Shown piece by piece: positions 1 to 9,338 of a DNA stretch of 64,000 nt (positions are counted from its first letter, which is position 1; each line of letters opens with the position of its first letter). The DNA lies in assembly GCF_002813425.1 (NCBI RefSeq), contig NZ_PHUL01000001.1:3169001-3233000 (forward strand), read 5' to 3'. The DNA is from Cellulophaga sp. RHA19 (GTDB taxonomy: Bacteria > Bacteroidota > Bacteroidia > Flavobacteriales > Flavobacteriaceae). The notes beneath the pieces are model-generated. The model was given only the letters and a program-made list of their open reading frames with translations. It made no database searches and was not told the DNA's origin. A program made the position numbers and the translations under genes.

Positions 1-179
1 TATGAGTTCTCTTGATCAAAACAAACTAAATTATAAACATCTTGGTTATCTGAAGAATTCTCTTCTTTACATAAGTCTTCTAAAATTATTCCAGTATTTT
101 TAATCTGTTTATAGAATCTAAACTTATATAAAACTACAATTTTGTTATAAATGTCTAATTTAAAATTATATAACTCCAT
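1..179 (-). CDS. Hypothetical protein, N-terminal fragment cut by the left edge
   Basis: An open minus-strand frame starts at an ATG at 179-177 and stays open for 59 codons to the window edge. The product begins MELYNFKLDIYNKIVVLYKF and continues through a charged stretch (DLCKEENSSDNQD). It shows no signal peptide and no motif I recognise. The start lies 32 bases beyond the stop codon of the minus-strand gene at 212-1156, which would fit a two-gene transcript. The start codon and continuous frame are seen directly. That it is a real gene is inferred from the spacing and the absence of stops in AT-rich DNA. Confidence 0.5.
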   Translation of the reverse strand, partial: MELYNFKLDIYNKIVVLYKFRFYKQIKNTGIILEDLCKEENSSDNQDVYNLVCFDQENS

Positions 180-211
180 TTAAACACAAAAAAATATCTT
201 AATACATAAAA

Positions 212-1156
212 TTATTGCTTAACAGTTTTCTCTTCAGTAGATATTTCTTCTTCTGGATAATACTCTATCTTACGTGTAGTATACGTATTGTCTGGTGATA
301 TTACCTGTTTAATCCAGTTTCCTTTATCACCGTCAAACTGGTGCATATAGGTTATTTCTTTAGTTGTTTTACCTTTTGTTACTGTTATCTTATCTATAAC
401 TAGTTCTTCTGGCTTGTAGGTGTAAGTTTCTTTTTTATCAAAAACAAATTTAGACTCTGTAGCATCTGGCACAAAGTAATCTTTATAAATAATAGTACCA
501 TTTTCTTTACTAACTACTTCCTCTGCCTTTAAAGGTTTGCCATCTAAGAATTGCTTGGTTAAAACCGTTTTTATTTTTTCGTTTTTTGTATTTGTCTTGT
601 ATGATTCTCTAACAGATTTTAAAATTTTTCCGTTTAAGTAAAATGCTTGTTCTTTTTCGTTATCTGTGGTAGTGTACTTTATTGTGGTTTCATCTACCTC
701 TTCATTATTAATACGCTTAATTACTATTAATTTGTCATCAGCATCAAACTCATACTCATACTGGTCTAAAAACTTTTTACTATATGTAAGTATCTTCTCT
801 GTAATATGTTTGTTATTGGTAGTATCTATTTTAAGAATATGAGCTATAGATGTGCTTTTATCAAAAACACCATCTCTATAGTTTTCTAGACGTTTTTCTA
901 AAATCTCGTTGTTCTTGTACCTGTAGTATGTTATACTGTAATCTTGGTCTGTATAACGTGTAATGGACTTATTTAACTTTCCATCCTTATTAAAGTAAAA
1001 TTCCTCTTTACCGTACTTAGTAATTACGGTACTCTTTTTAACATTGCCAACTAAATTAAAATCTGCTTTTGTAAAAATACGTAACTCTTGTGCGCCTATA
1101 GAAAAAGGCAATAGAAAAATAGCTAATAAGTACAGATGGTGTTTGGTTAACGTCAT
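212..1156 (-). CDS. Secreted hypothetical protein
   Basis: The 314-residue product begins with a Sec signal peptide (about residues 1-22, hydrophobic core LLAIFLLPFSIGA before QE), so it is probably periplasmic or outer-membrane associated. The mature part is rich in K, E, T and Y and consists of short beta-type segments built around Tyr/Asp-rich phrases such as YEFDADDKL and IKYTTTDNEK. This resembles the repetitive beta-strand proteins (YD/MORN-like) common in Bacteroidota, but I cannot assign a family. No catalytic motif is visible. It is the first gene of a minus-strand unit with the fragment at the left edge. A bidirectional hairpin at 1226-1260 separates it from dnaK. Confidence 0.75.
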   Translation of the reverse strand: MTLTKHHLYLLAIFLLPFSIGAQELRIFTKADFNLVGNVKKSTVITKYGKEEFYFNKDGKLNKSITRYTDQDYSITYYRYKNNEILEKRLENYRDGVFDKSTSIAHILKIDTTNNKHITEKILTYSKKFLDQYEYEFDADDKLIVIKRINNEEVDETTIKYTTTDNEKEQAFYLNGKILKSVRESYKTNTKNEKIKTVLTKQFLDGKPLKAEEVVSKENGTIIYKDYFVPDATESKFVFDKKETYTYKPEELVIDKITVTKGKTTKEITYMHQFDGDKGNWIKQVISPDNTYTTRKIEYYPEEEISTEEKTVKQ

Positions 1157-1225
1157 ACTCCAAAATTAGGCTATTTATTAGTTATAAAAAATTAAATAGA
1201 AGGTAAAACATTACTTTTAATTACT

Positions 1226-1260
1226 AAAAAACCCACTAAAAATTAATTTAGTGGGTTTTT
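1226..1260. terminator. Bidirectional intrinsic terminator downstream of dnaK
   Basis: A perfect inverted repeat pairs ACCCACTAAA with TTTAGTGGGT. It is flanked by an A-run on the left and a T-run on the right, so it reads as hairpin plus U-tract on either strand. It lies 20 bases past the dnaK stop and mainly serves dnaK. Confidence 0.8.
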
Positions 1261-1279
1261 ATATGGTAAGTTAAAAATG

Positions 1280-3178
1280 TTACTTTACTTCTTCAAAGTC
1301 TACATCTTCTACATCATCACCTTCTTTTGCTTCTGCACCAGCATCTGGTCCTGGAGCTGCACCGCCTTGAGCTTCTGCTTGGGCTTTGTACATTTCTTCA
1401 GAAGCACCTTTCCAAGCTTCATTAATTTTATCTAAAGCCGGAGTAATAACTGCTAAGTCTTTAGTTTCGTAAGCTTTCTTTAATTCTTCTAAAGCTTCTT
1501 CTACTGGTTTCTTATTGTTATCAGAGATTTTATCTCCAAACTCTTTTAATTGCTTTTCTGTTTGGAAAATCATTCCGTCTGCTTCATTTAATTTATCAGC
1601 AGTTTCTTTAGCTTTCTTATCTGCTTCTGCATTAGCTTCAGCTTCAGCTTTCATTTTCTTGATTTCTTCTTCAGTTAAACCAGAAGAAGCTTCAATTCTA
1701 ATGTCTTGCGTCTTGTTAGTAGCTTTATCTGTAGCAGATACTTTAATAATACCGTTAGCATCAATATCAAAAGTTACTTCAATTTGCGGAGTACCTCTTT
1801 GTGCTGGTGGAATACCATCTAAATGAAAACGACCTATTGTCTTGTTATCATTAGCCATTGGACGCTCACCTTGTAAAACGTGTATTTCTACAGATGGCTG
1901 ATTGTCTGCTGCCGTAGAGAACACTTGAGACTTTTTAGTTGGTATTGTAGTGTTAGCTTCTATTAACTTAGTCATTACACTACCCATAGTTTCTATACCT
2001 AAAGATAATGGTGTAACATCTAATAATAATACATCTTTAACATCACCAGTTAATACACCACCTTGGATAGCTGCACCTACTGCAACAACCTCATCTGGGT
2101 TAACACCTTTTGATGGTTTTTTACCAAAGAATTTCTCAACAGCTTCTACTACTGCAGGAATACGTGTAGAACCACCTACTAAAATAATCTCATCAATATC
2201 ACTCTTAGATAAACCTGCAGATTTTAATGCAGACTCACAAGGAGCTATTGTTCTTTTTACTAAATCATCAATTAACTGATTAAATTTAGCTAACGTTAAC
2301 GTACGTACCAAGTGCTTAGGACCAGAAGCCGTAGCTGTTACGTATGGTAAATTAATTTCTGTTTGTGCAGAAGAAGATAATTCAATTTTAGCTTTTTCAG
2401 CAGCTTCACGTAAACGTTGTAATGCCATAGCATCTTCACGTAAGTCTATGCTTTCTTCGCTTTTAAATTCATCAGCTAACCAATCAATAATTTTTTGGTC
2501 AACATCATCACCACCTAAGTGTGTATCTCCGTCTGTAGATAATACTTCAAAAACACCATCACCTAATTCTAATATAGATACATCATGTGTACCACCACCA
2601 AAATCAAATACTACTATTTTCTGGTCAGTATCTTTTTTATCCATACCGTATGCTAAAGAAGCAGCAGTAGGTTCGTTAATAATACGCTCTACTGTTAAAC
2701 CAGCAATTTCACCAGCTTCTTTTGTAGCTTGTCTTTGCGCATCATTAAAGTATGCAGGAACTGTAATTACAGCTCTAGAAACATCTTGTCCTAAGTAATC
2801 CTCTGCTGTTTTCTTCATTTTCTGAAGAATCATTGCAGATAATTCTTGTGGAGAATATAAACGACCATCTATATCAACTCTAGGTGTATCGTTATCTCCC
2901 TTTACTACGTTATAAGGTACTCTATCTGCTTCTTTATTAGACTCAGAGTATTTGTTACCCATAAAACGTTTAATAGAATATATGGTTTTAGTAGGATTTG
3001 TAACCGCTTGCCTTTTAGCAGGGTCACCAACCTTAATTTCTCCACCTTCTACAAATGCAATCACAGATGGTGTTGTTCTTTTACCCTCTGCATTTGGAAT
3101 CACAACCGCTTCATTTCCTTCCATTACAGAAACACAAGAATTGGTTGTTCCTAAATCTATACCAATAATTTTACTCAT
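1280..3178 (-). CDS. dnaK: Molecular chaperone DnaK (Hsp70)
   Basis: This cytoplasmic ATP-dependent chaperone binds unfolded polypeptides and works with DnaJ and GrpE. The 632-residue length is normal for bacterial DnaK. The nucleotide-binding domain starts with the phosphate-loop signature [11 protein letters not shown] (residues 5-15), followed by [12 protein letters not shown] and [11 protein letters not shown] beta-sandwich substrate-binding domain follows at about 390-500, then a helical lid. A Gly/Ala-rich linker precedes the acidic tail EDVDFEEVK. dnaJ and grpE are not adjacent, so the gene is probably monocistronic. It has its own terminator (1226-1260) and a sigma-54-like element 55 bases upstream of the start. 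No CIRCE operator is visible. Confidence 0.98.
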   Translation of the reverse strand: MSKIIGIDLGTTNSCVSVMEGNEAVVIPNAEGKRTTPSVIAFVEGGEIKVGDPAKRQAVTNPTKTIYSIKRFMGNKYSESNKEADRVPYNVVKGDNDTPRVDIDGRLYSPQELSAMILQKMKKTAEDYLGQDVSRAVITVPAYFNDAQRQATKEAGEIAGLTVERIINEPTAASLAYGMDKKDTDQKIVVFDFGGGTHDVSILELGDGVFEVLSTDGDTHLGGDDVDQKIIDWLADEFKSEESIDLREDAMALQRLREAAEKAKIELSSSAQTEINLPYVTATASGPKHLVRTLTLAKFNQLIDDLVKRTIAPCESALKSAGLSKSDIDEIILVGGSTRIPAVVEAVEKFFGKKPSKGVNPDEVVAVGAAIQGGVLTGDVKDVLLLDVTPLSLGIETMGSVMTKLIEANTTIPTKKSQVFSTAADNQPSVEIHVLQGERPMANDNKTIGRFHLDGIPPAQRGTPQIEVTFDIDANGIIKVSATDKATNKTQDIRIEASSGLTEEEIKKMKAEAEANAEADKKAKETADKLNEADGMIFQTEKQLKEFGDKISDNNKKPVEEALEELKKAYETKDLAVITPALDKINEAWKGASEEMYKAQAEAQGGAAPGPDAGAEAKEGDDVEDVDFEEVK

Positions 3179-3232
3179 ATTATATTACTTAAATAATTAG
3201 CGTTTATATTTTTTAATTTTGATAATACAATG

Positions 3233-3248
3233 ACAAACAATATGCCAA
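3233..3248 (-). promoter_or_regulatory. Sigma-54-like -24/-12 element upstream of dnaK
   Basis: On the minus strand the sequence TTGGCATATTGTTTGT matches the RpoN layout TTGGCA-N6-TTGC. It has GG and a -12 GT separated by exactly 10 bases, and lies 55 bases upstream of the dnaK ATG. A TGCCA at about 3269-3273 (minus-strand reading) forms an inverted pair with the TGGCA of the element and might be part of an operator. Sequence match and spacing are seen. Use by RpoN is inference, and a housekeeping promoter in the same AT-rich region is not excluded. Confidence 0.4.
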
Positions 3249-3379
3249 GCAAACAAAATATGACAAGGTGGCAGTACACATTTTTCATTTTATTTTAATA
3301 CTTTTATTTTGGCTGATGACACACAACCACTATAAATAAACAAATACCACAAAAAGGTTTAATATATGATTCCAAAATG

Positions 3380-3387
3380 TATATTTG
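3380..3387 (+). promoter_or_regulatory. Housekeeping -7 element for sdaA
   Basis: TATATTTG is an exact match to the Bacteroidota primary sigma factor -7 consensus TAnnTTTG, 26 bases before the sdaA ATG. A weak -33 candidate (GGTTT) lies 19 bases upstream. Confidence 0.5.
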
Positions 3388-3413
3388 TCCGCAGTAATAA
3401 AACGTTTTCGTAA

Positions 3414-4838
3414 ATGGAATGTATCAGTGTTTTTGATATGCTTAAAATTGGTGTGGGACCATCTAGTTCGCACACACTTGGACCTTGGAGAGCTGCAGAG
3501 CGTTTTCTGCAAGAACTACAAGAGATTCACTCTATAAATAGTGTTAAAACTATACACACAGAATTGTATGGTTCTTTATCCTTAACTGGTAAAGGTCATG
3601 CAACAGATTTAGCCGTAATGCTAGGCCTTTCTGGTGAAGACCCCGTAACTATGCAAGTGCAGAATATAGGGACTATTATAAATACTATAAAAGAAACCAG
3701 CAAATTATTGCTTCTTGGCAAATATGCCATTACATATAATATTACAGAACATATTGTTTTTTTAAAAACATCTTTGCCATTTCATGCAAATGGTATTAAA
3801 TTTTCTGCCACTTTGGACAATGGTAGTACTTATGAAGACACTTTTTACTCTATTGGTGGTGGTTTTGTTGTAAAAGAAGAAAGAGTACACGCTAAAGAAA
3901 ACATACAAGTATTTAAAACTTTTCCGCATCCAGTAAATTCTGGTGTTGCTCTATTAGAACATTGTAAAGCTGGTAACAAAACAATATCTGAAATTGTTTT
4001 AGAGAACGAGCTATCATTACGTACACCGGAACAAGTAGATACCGATTTAAAAGCTGTCTGGGACACAATGTTAGAGTGTATGCATATTGGCTGCCATACT
4101 CAAGGTACTTTACCTGGCGGATTAAATGTACGTAGACGTGCTTTTGATATGCACGAAAAACTTAAAGGAGAACTATCTTATAACTCTCCTGAAGAATGGT
4201 TACAAACCATACGTAAAACTGAAGTTAAATTTAGACAAATATTAAAATGGGTTAGTTGTTTTGCATTAAGTGTAAACGAAGTTAACGCATCTCTTGGCCG
4301 TGTTGTTACTGCACCAACTAATGGTAGCGCTGGTGTTATACCTGCGGTATTAATGTATTATATGGTAATAGAAAATCACGAAGCAGATTTTAATCACATT
4401 AAAAAGTTTTTACTAGTTGCTGGTGAAATTGGTAGTTTATTTAAAAAAGGAGCTACTATTTCTGCTGCTATGGGCGGTTGCCAAGCAGAAATTGGAGTGT
4501 CATCTGCAATGGCAGCTGGTGCTTTAACTGAATTACTTGGTGGTACCCCAGAACAGGTTTTAATGGCCGCAGAAATTGCTATGGAACATCATTTAGGCTT
4601 AACTTGTGACCCTATTGGTGGTTTGGTACAAGTACCGTGTATAGAACGCAACTCTATGGGAGCTATTAAAGCTATAAATGCTGCAGAATTAGCATTAGAT
4701 TCTGACCCTGCAAACGCTAAGGTCCCAATAGACAAGGTAATCAACACTATGTGGGAAACCGCAAAGGATATGAATTCTAAATACAAAGAAACATCTACAG
4801 GCGGTTTAGCTGTTGGTGTATTTTTAAGTGATTGTTAA
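3414..4838 (+). CDS. sdaA: L-serine ammonia-lyase (serine dehydratase), iron-sulfur type
   Basis: The enzyme deaminates L-serine to pyruvate and ammonia using a 4Fe-4S cluster. It is a single-chain form of 474 residues, with an N-terminal beta domain (starting ISVFDMLKIGVGPSSSHT, about 1-150) and a C-terminal alpha domain. Cys356 (GGCQAE), Cys398 (CDPIGG) and Cys409 (PCIERN) have the 42- and 11-residue spacing expected of the three cluster ligands in this family, so the active site looks intact. A -7 element lies 26 bases upstream. The next gene, an S15 peptidase, starts 24 bases downstream on the same strand, so the two may be co-transcribed and coupled to amino acid catabolism. Confidence 0.95.
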   Translation: MECISVFDMLKIGVGPSSSHTLGPWRAAERFLQELQEIHSINSVKTIHTELYGSLSLTGKGHATDLAVMLGLSGEDPVTMQVQNIGTIINTIKETSKLLLLGKYAITYNITEHIVFLKTSLPFHANGIKFSATLDNGSTYEDTFYSIGGGFVVKEERVHAKENIQVFKTFPHPVNSGVALLEHCKAGNKTISEIVLENELSLRTPEQVDTDLKAVWDTMLECMHIGCHTQGTLPGGLNVRRRAFDMHEKLKGELSYNSPEEWLQTIRKTEVKFRQILKWVSCFALSVNEVNASLGRVVTAPTNGSAGVIPAVLMYYMVIENHEADFNHIKKFLLVAGEIGSLFKKGATISAAMGGCQAEIGVSSAMAAGALTELLGGTPEQVLMAAEIAMEHHLGLTCDPIGGLVQVPCIERNSMGAIKAINAAELALDSDPANAKVPIDKVINTMWETAKDMNSKYKETSTGGLAVGVFLSDC

Positions 4839-4862
4839 ATAATAAATTAAAAATTGATTGTT

Positions 4863-6710
4863 ATGAAAACTACAATACAACGCAAGATAAACAGTGTATC
4901 TAAATTTTTATTTTTTTTAGTATCTGTAGTCGGAATTGCGCAAACTGAAAAAACCGTCCCCGTATTTAAAGATGGTGAAGCACAAATTGTAGAAGGTTTT
5001 AGCAATCCTGATAAATGGATAAGACACGATTTATTTGTAGAGACTACTTTTGATACTGATGGCGATGGCAAATTAGATCGCATGCACGTTAGCGTTACTA
5101 GACCAGAGCAAACTTCTACTGAAGATTTAAAACTACCAGTTATATTGTGCTCTAGTCCGTATTACGCAGGCACAGCTACTGGCGCTGAAGAAGGTTTATT
5201 TTGGAATGTAAAGCATGAACTTGGAGAAAAAGCACCAGAACGTTCTCACCCAGAAGTAAAACGTAGAGGACAACGCCCAATAATATCTAACTCACATATA
5301 CAAAAATGGGTTCCTAGAGGATATATAGTTGTACATACATCTGCTCCTGGAACAGGTTTTTCGCAAGGTGCGCCAACAGTTGGTGGCCCAAATGAAGCTC
5401 TTGCCCCAAAAGCAGTTATAGATTGGCTTTGCGGACGTGCTAAAGGCTACGCATCTCCAGATAATAGCGAAGAGGTTAAAGCTTTTTGGTCTACTGGTAA
5501 AGTAGGTATGACAGGAACATCATACAATGGGACAATTCCGCTTGCTGCTGCAACTACTGGTGTAGCTGGTTTAGAGGCTATAATACCTATTGCACCAAAC
5601 ACATCATCATACCACTATTATCGTTCTAATGGTTTGGTTAGAAGTCCTGGAGGTTACTTGGGTGAAGACATAGATGTTTTGTATGATTTTATACACAGTG
5701 GAGACCCTGAAAAACGTGCTTACAATAATAAAACCATTAGAGACACAGAGCTTAGAAATGGTATGGATAGGGAAACTGGAGATTTTAATGATTTTTGGGC
5801 TGGTAGAGACTACCTAAATAAAATGGCTCCTATGAAAGCTGCTTTATTAATGTCTCATGGCTTTAACGACTGGAATGTTATGCCAGAACATAGCTACCGT
5901 ATTTATAAAGCTGCCACAGAAAAAGGCTTACCTACACAAATATACTACCACCAAAACGGACACGGCGGACCGCCACCAATAAAAATAATGAACCGTTGGT
6001 TTACACGTTATTTACACGGTGTAAAAAATGGTGTGGAAAGTAACAAAAAAGCGTGGATTGTTCGTGAACATGATACTCAAGACAACCCTACTCCCTATGA
6101 TGCATACCCTAATCCTAATGCTTCTGACATTACTCTGTATTTAAAAAACGGAGCTCCTACACAAGGAAAATTAGTTTTAGAGCCTACAAAAAAGCAAGCT
6201 CCAGAAACTTTAATAGATGACCATAACATTGCTATGGAAGATTTAGCGCAAGCTGCTTCATCAAAAAACAGGTTAGTATTTACTACACCTACACTAACAA
6301 ATGATGTTCATATATCTGGATTAGCATCTATTACCATAAAACTTGCAAGTAGTAAACCTGCTGCAAACTTATCTGTAGCTTTAGTTTCTTTACCTTGGAA
6401 CACAACTGAAGGTGCTGTTATTACAGACAATATTATTACTCGTGGTTGGGCAGATCCTCAAAATCACAAATCTATTTCTGAGAGCAAGCCTTTAAAACCT
6501 GGTAAATTTTATACTATGACTTTTAATTTTCAGCCAGATGACCAAATAATAAAAGCAGGACAGCAGATAGGATTAGTTGTGTTTTCTAGCGATAATCAAT
6601 TTACTATTTTACCTAAACCTGGAACAGAATTATCTGTAGACACTAATAACACAAAAATTACTTTACCAATTGTAGGCGGACAAGAAGCATACAAAAAAGC
6701 GGTAAACTAA
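4863..6710 (+). CDS. Secreted S15-family (X-Pro dipeptidyl-peptidase/CocE-type) serine hydrolase
   Basis: The product is an alpha/beta hydrolase of the PepX/CocE group. An N-terminal signal peptide (hydrophobic core FLFFLVSVVGIAQ) sends it to the periplasm or outside. The probable catalytic residues are Ser220 in GTSYNG, Asp336 in GFNDWN and His367 in NGHGG, the right order and spacing for S15. A jelly-roll C-terminal domain follows from about residue 430 to 615. The ATG at 4863 is preferred over the in-frame TTG at 4854 because it sits directly before a normal signal peptide. It follows sdaA by 24 bases and precedes a membrane protein gene by 8, suggesting one operon. Release of X-Pro dipeptides is the likely activity. 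Ester or acyl substrates of CocE relatives are an alternative. Confidence 0.88.
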   Translation: MKTTIQRKINSVSKFLFFLVSVVGIAQTEKTVPVFKDGEAQIVEGFSNPDKWIRHDLFVETTFDTDGDGKLDRMHVSVTRPEQTSTEDLKLPVILCSSPYYAGTATGAEEGLFWNVKHELGEKAPERSHPEVKRRGQRPIISNSHIQKWVPRGYIVVHTSAPGTGFSQGAPTVGGPNEALAPKAVIDWLCGRAKGYASPDNSEEVKAFWSTGKVGMTGTSYNGTIPLAAATTGVAGLEAIIPIAPNTSSYHYYRSNGLVRSPGGYLGEDIDVLYDFIHSGDPEKRAYNNKTIRDTELRNGMDRETGDFNDFWAGRDYLNKMAPMKAALLMSHGFNDWNVMPEHSYRIYKAATEKGLPTQIYYHQNGHGGPPPIKIMNRWFTRYLHGVKNGVESNKKAWIVREHDTQDNPTPYDAYPNPNASDITLYLKNGAPTQGKLVLEPTKKQAPETLIDDHNIAMEDLAQAASSKNRLVFTTPTLTNDVHISGLASITIKLASSKPAANLSVALVSLPWNTTEGAVITDNIITRGWADPQNHKSISESKPLKPGKFYTMTFNFQPDDQIIKAGQQIGLVVFSSDNQFTILPKPGTELSVDTNNTKITLPIVGGQEAYKKAVN

Positions 6711-6718
6711 TAATAATT

Positions 6719-7210
6719 ATGGAAGATAGAAATTCGCTTACATTTAAAGGTTTTTTAAAAGTAATGTCTGTTATGCACATTGCTTTTTCTGGCGGACTAA
6801 TACTATTTACAGCAATATTATATTTTCAGCAAGAAAAATGGACGTATAGTATTCCTGTAAGTAGTATACATATTGTAATTACTCCTCTTGTTGCCATTAC
6901 AGGCATTTTTTTAGGTAATTACATTTTTAAAAAGAAAATTGAACCCGTTTTAGGTAAAAAATCTTTAAAACAGAAACTAGAGGTTTATCAATCTGCATTA
7001 TTAACCAAATATGCTTTTATAGAAGGTGCTGCCTTTATTAGTTTGCTTTTTGCTTTATACAACAGTAATTTATTTTACTTATTTATTACTATCGCTGTTA
7101 TTATTTACTTTTTATTTTTAAGGCCAACAAAAGGTAAAATAGAAAAACAACTACAACTTAAAGGAGAACAAAAGGAACAGTTTAAAAGAGAAAATGATGT
7201 AATAACTTAA
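6719..7210 (+). CDS. Small four-helix membrane protein of unknown function
   Basis: The 163-residue protein has four hydrophobic segments (about 15-36, 46-66, 94-112 and 113-131) and a charged C-terminal tail rich in Lys and Glu. It starts 8 bases after the S15 peptidase gene, so it is very probably translated from the same transcript. No catalytic or transport motif is visible. I do not recognise a named family, though proteins of this size and layout are common in Flavobacteriia. It meets the next, minus-strand gene tail to tail two bases apart. Confidence 0.7.
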   Translation: MEDRNSLTFKGFLKVMSVMHIAFSGGLILFTAILYFQQEKWTYSIPVSSIHIVITPLVAITGIFLGNYIFKKKIEPVLGKKSLKQKLEVYQSALLTKYAFIEGAAFISLLFALYNSNLFYLFITIAVIIYFLFLRPTKGKIEKQLQLKGEQKEQFKRENDVIT

Positions 7211-7212
7211 CA

Positions 7213-7668
7213 TTAATTACACCCATTTTTACGTCTTGTATCTATTAGATAAATAATTTTCCACTTACCATTATCCTTAAATAATTGAAAAGAATTTACA
7301 CCACAGTGACTAAATTTTCCATTTAACCAAAATTCATACTCTGTCCAAGCATTGGCCATATCTCCATCTACCTTGATACTATAAGAGGTTAGCTTTTCTC
7401 TAAAGTTTACTTCTTTAGGTATGCTTACAATGTTTTTAATAAAATCTGAATAATTCTCTGTTTTTAGAACTGTATTACCATCTTTATCTACCCCTATAGT
7501 TTGTAATATAACAGTGTTAGTAGCTACCGCTTTTAATTGCATAGAATCTTGCTTATGAAAAGCATCAAAAAACAAGTTTATTGTATTTTTAACTTCAACT
7601 TCATTAGCTTGTGCAGATACAAAAACATTAAATAAGATTGTAAATACCAGTAAAATATTTTTCATCAT
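7213..7668 (-). CDS. Secreted NTF2-like/SnoaL-like fold protein
   Basis: The 151-residue product has a signal peptide (MMKNILLVFTILFNVFVSAQ) followed by one compact domain with the NTF2-like pattern. An N-terminal helix (VKNTINLFFDAFHKQD) is followed by strands ending in AWTEYEFWLNG and SFQLFKDNGKWKIIYLIDTRR. Such domains bind small ligands or act as isomerases or hydrolases, and here no substrate can be named. The ATG at 7668 is chosen over an in-frame TTG at 7683 because it begins directly at the signal peptide. It is a single gene, convergent with the membrane protein gene and divergent from panB. Confidence 0.75.
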   Translation of the reverse strand: MMKNILLVFTILFNVFVSAQANEVEVKNTINLFFDAFHKQDSMQLKAVATNTVILQTIGVDKDGNTVLKTENYSDFIKNIVSIPKEVNFREKLTSYSIKVDGDMANAWTEYEFWLNGKFSHCGVNSFQLFKDNGKWKIIYLIDTRRKNGCN

Positions 7669-7779
7669 ATTAATTTTTATCAATTTATAAAAAATATATC
7701 ACATTCTTAAGTTTGATAAACGCCATAATTCTTAATCTTTTTTCATAATTTTAGACCATCTAAACTAAATAAACTTACA

Positions 7780-8598
7780 ATGTCAGTTGCCAAAAAAGAA
7801 TACAAGAGAGTTACTGTAAAGTCGCTCATAGATATGAAAAAAAACGGAGAACGTATCTCTATGCTTACTGCTTATGATTACTCTATGGCTAAGATTATAG
7901 ACGATGCCAATGTAGATGTAATTTTGGTTGGTGATTCTGCTAGTAATGTAATGGCTGGTCATGAGACTACATTACCTATTACGTTAGACCAGATGATTTA
8001 CCACGCCTCTTCTGTAATACGAGCTATAAACAGATGTTTGGTTGTTGTGGACATTCCTTTTGGTAGTTACCAAAGTGACCCTAAAGAGGCTCTACGTTCT
8101 GCAATACGTATTATGAAGGAAAGTGGCGCACACGCTATAAAAGTAGAAGGTGGTATAGAAATTAAAGATTCTGTAAAACGTATACTCAATGCCGGAATAC
8201 CTGTTATGGGGCATTTAGGATTAACGCCACAATCTATCTATAAATTTGGTACTTATACCGTAAGAGCTAAAGAAGAGGCTGAAGCTAAAAAACTTAAAGA
8301 AGATGCCTTATTGTTGCAAAAACTAGGATGCTTTGCTATTGTTTTAGAAAAAATACCTGCTAACCTTGCCAAGGAAGTAGCTGCAAGCTTAACAATACCA
8401 GTTATTGGTATTGGTGCTGGTGGTGATGTAGACGGACAAGTATTGGTTATACACGATCTTTTAGGTATGACAAAGGAATTTAACCCTCGCTTTTTAAGAC
8501 GTTATATGAACTTATATGAAGAAATGGGTTCTGCTATTTCGCAATACGTAGATGACGTAAAAACTAAGGATTTCCCTAATGAAGAGGAACAATACTAA
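7780..8598 (+). CDS. panB: 3-methyl-2-oxobutanoate hydroxymethyltransferase
   Basis: PanB transfers a hydroxymethyl group from 5,10-methylenetetrahydrofolate to 2-oxoisovalerate, giving ketopantoate in pantothenate/CoA synthesis. The 272-residue TIM-barrel sequence is typical: the metal and substrate region [19 protein letters not shown], the stretch [11 protein letters not shown], the loop GHLGLTPQS, and the catalytic-region [10 protein letters not shown]. panC and panD are not adjacent. A pseudouridine synthase gene follows 46 bases later on the same strand and may be co-transcribed. Confidence 0.96.
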   Translation: MSVAKKEYKRVTVKSLIDMKKNGERISMLTAYDYSMAKIIDDANVDVILVGDSASNVMAGHETTLPITLDQMIYHASSVIRAINRCLVVVDIPFGSYQSDPKEALRSAIRIMKESGAHAIKVEGGIEIKDSVKRILNAGIPVMGHLGLTPQSIYKFGTYTVRAKEEAEAKKLKEDALLLQKLGCFAIVLEKIPANLAKEVAASLTIPVIGIGAGGDVDGQVLVIHDLLGMTKEFNPRFLRRYMNLYEEMGSAISQYVDDVKTKDFPNEEEQY

Positions 8599-8644
8599 GT
8601 AGTTAATACAAATTATCAATAGCTCTTTTTAGAATATATTTTAA

Positions 8645-9337
8645 ATGAAAACCGTTTCTACTCCTCAAAATCTTCAGGTATTATATGAAGACAATCACCT
8701 TATTGCTATTAATAAACGTGTTGGTGATATAGTACAAGGAGACAAAACTGGTGATGCTCCTTTAAGCGATATTGTAAAAGCTTATATTAAAGAAAAATAT
8801 AACAAACCAGGCAATGTATATCTTGGTGTAGCACATAGATTAGACAGGCCAACTACTGGCATTGTAGTCTTTGCAAAAACATCTAAGGCACTACCTCGTT
8901 TAAACAAACTTTTTGCAGAAAAAGATGCTAAAAAAACTTATTGGGCTGTTGTTAAACAGCAGCCTAAAAAGCAAAAAGATACACTTGTAAATTGGCTTAA
9001 AAGAAATACAAAACAAAATAAATCTTACGCCAATATAAAGGAAGTTCCAGATAGCAAAAAAGCAATTTTAGATTACTCAATTCTTAAAAAGCTAGACAAT
9101 TATTACCTATTAGAAATAAATTTACAAACCGGAAGACACCATCAAATTAGATCTCAATTATCTGGTATTGGTTGCCCTATTAAAGGCGATCTAAAATACG
9201 GATTTAACCGAAGTAATTCTGATGGAGGCATACATCTACACGCTCGTAAATTATCTTTTATTCACCCAGTTAAAAAGGAGCCTTTAGAAATTATAGCTCC
9301 TTTACCTAAAGATCCTATTTGGGATGCTTGTTCTTAG
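8645..9337 (+). CDS. RluA-family pseudouridine synthase
   Basis: The 230-residue cytoplasmic enzyme isomerises uridine to pseudouridine in RNA. The family motif HRLDRPTTG, which carries the catalytic Asp, is present at about residues 72-80. The later RluA signatures LLEINLQTGRHHQIRSQLS and GDLKYG are also present. There is no N-terminal S4 domain, so it belongs to the short RluA/RluC-like group whose exact target (23S rRNA or tRNA) cannot be read from sequence. It follows panB by 46 bases and meets the next gene tail to tail one base apart. Confidence 0.92.
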   Translation: MKTVSTPQNLQVLYEDNHLIAINKRVGDIVQGDKTGDAPLSDIVKAYIKEKYNKPGNVYLGVAHRLDRPTTGIVVFAKTSKALPRLNKLFAEKDAKKTYWAVVKQQPKKQKDTLVNWLKRNTKQNKSYANIKEVPDSKKAILDYSILKKLDNYYLLEINLQTGRHHQIRSQLSGIGCPIKGDLKYGFNRSNSDGGIHLHARKLSFIHPVKKEPLEIIAPLPKDPIWDACS

Positions 9338-9338
9338 T

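Noticed and set aside
1515..2798. Three plus-strand open frames of 103-116 codons opposite dnaK
   Set aside because: They are antisense shadows of the highly conserved dnaK coding sequence, with no signal, motif or promoter of their own.
3330..3512. A 60-codon minus-strand frame overlapping the start of sdaA
   Set aside because: It crosses the sdaA promoter and start in antisense, with no recognisable product.
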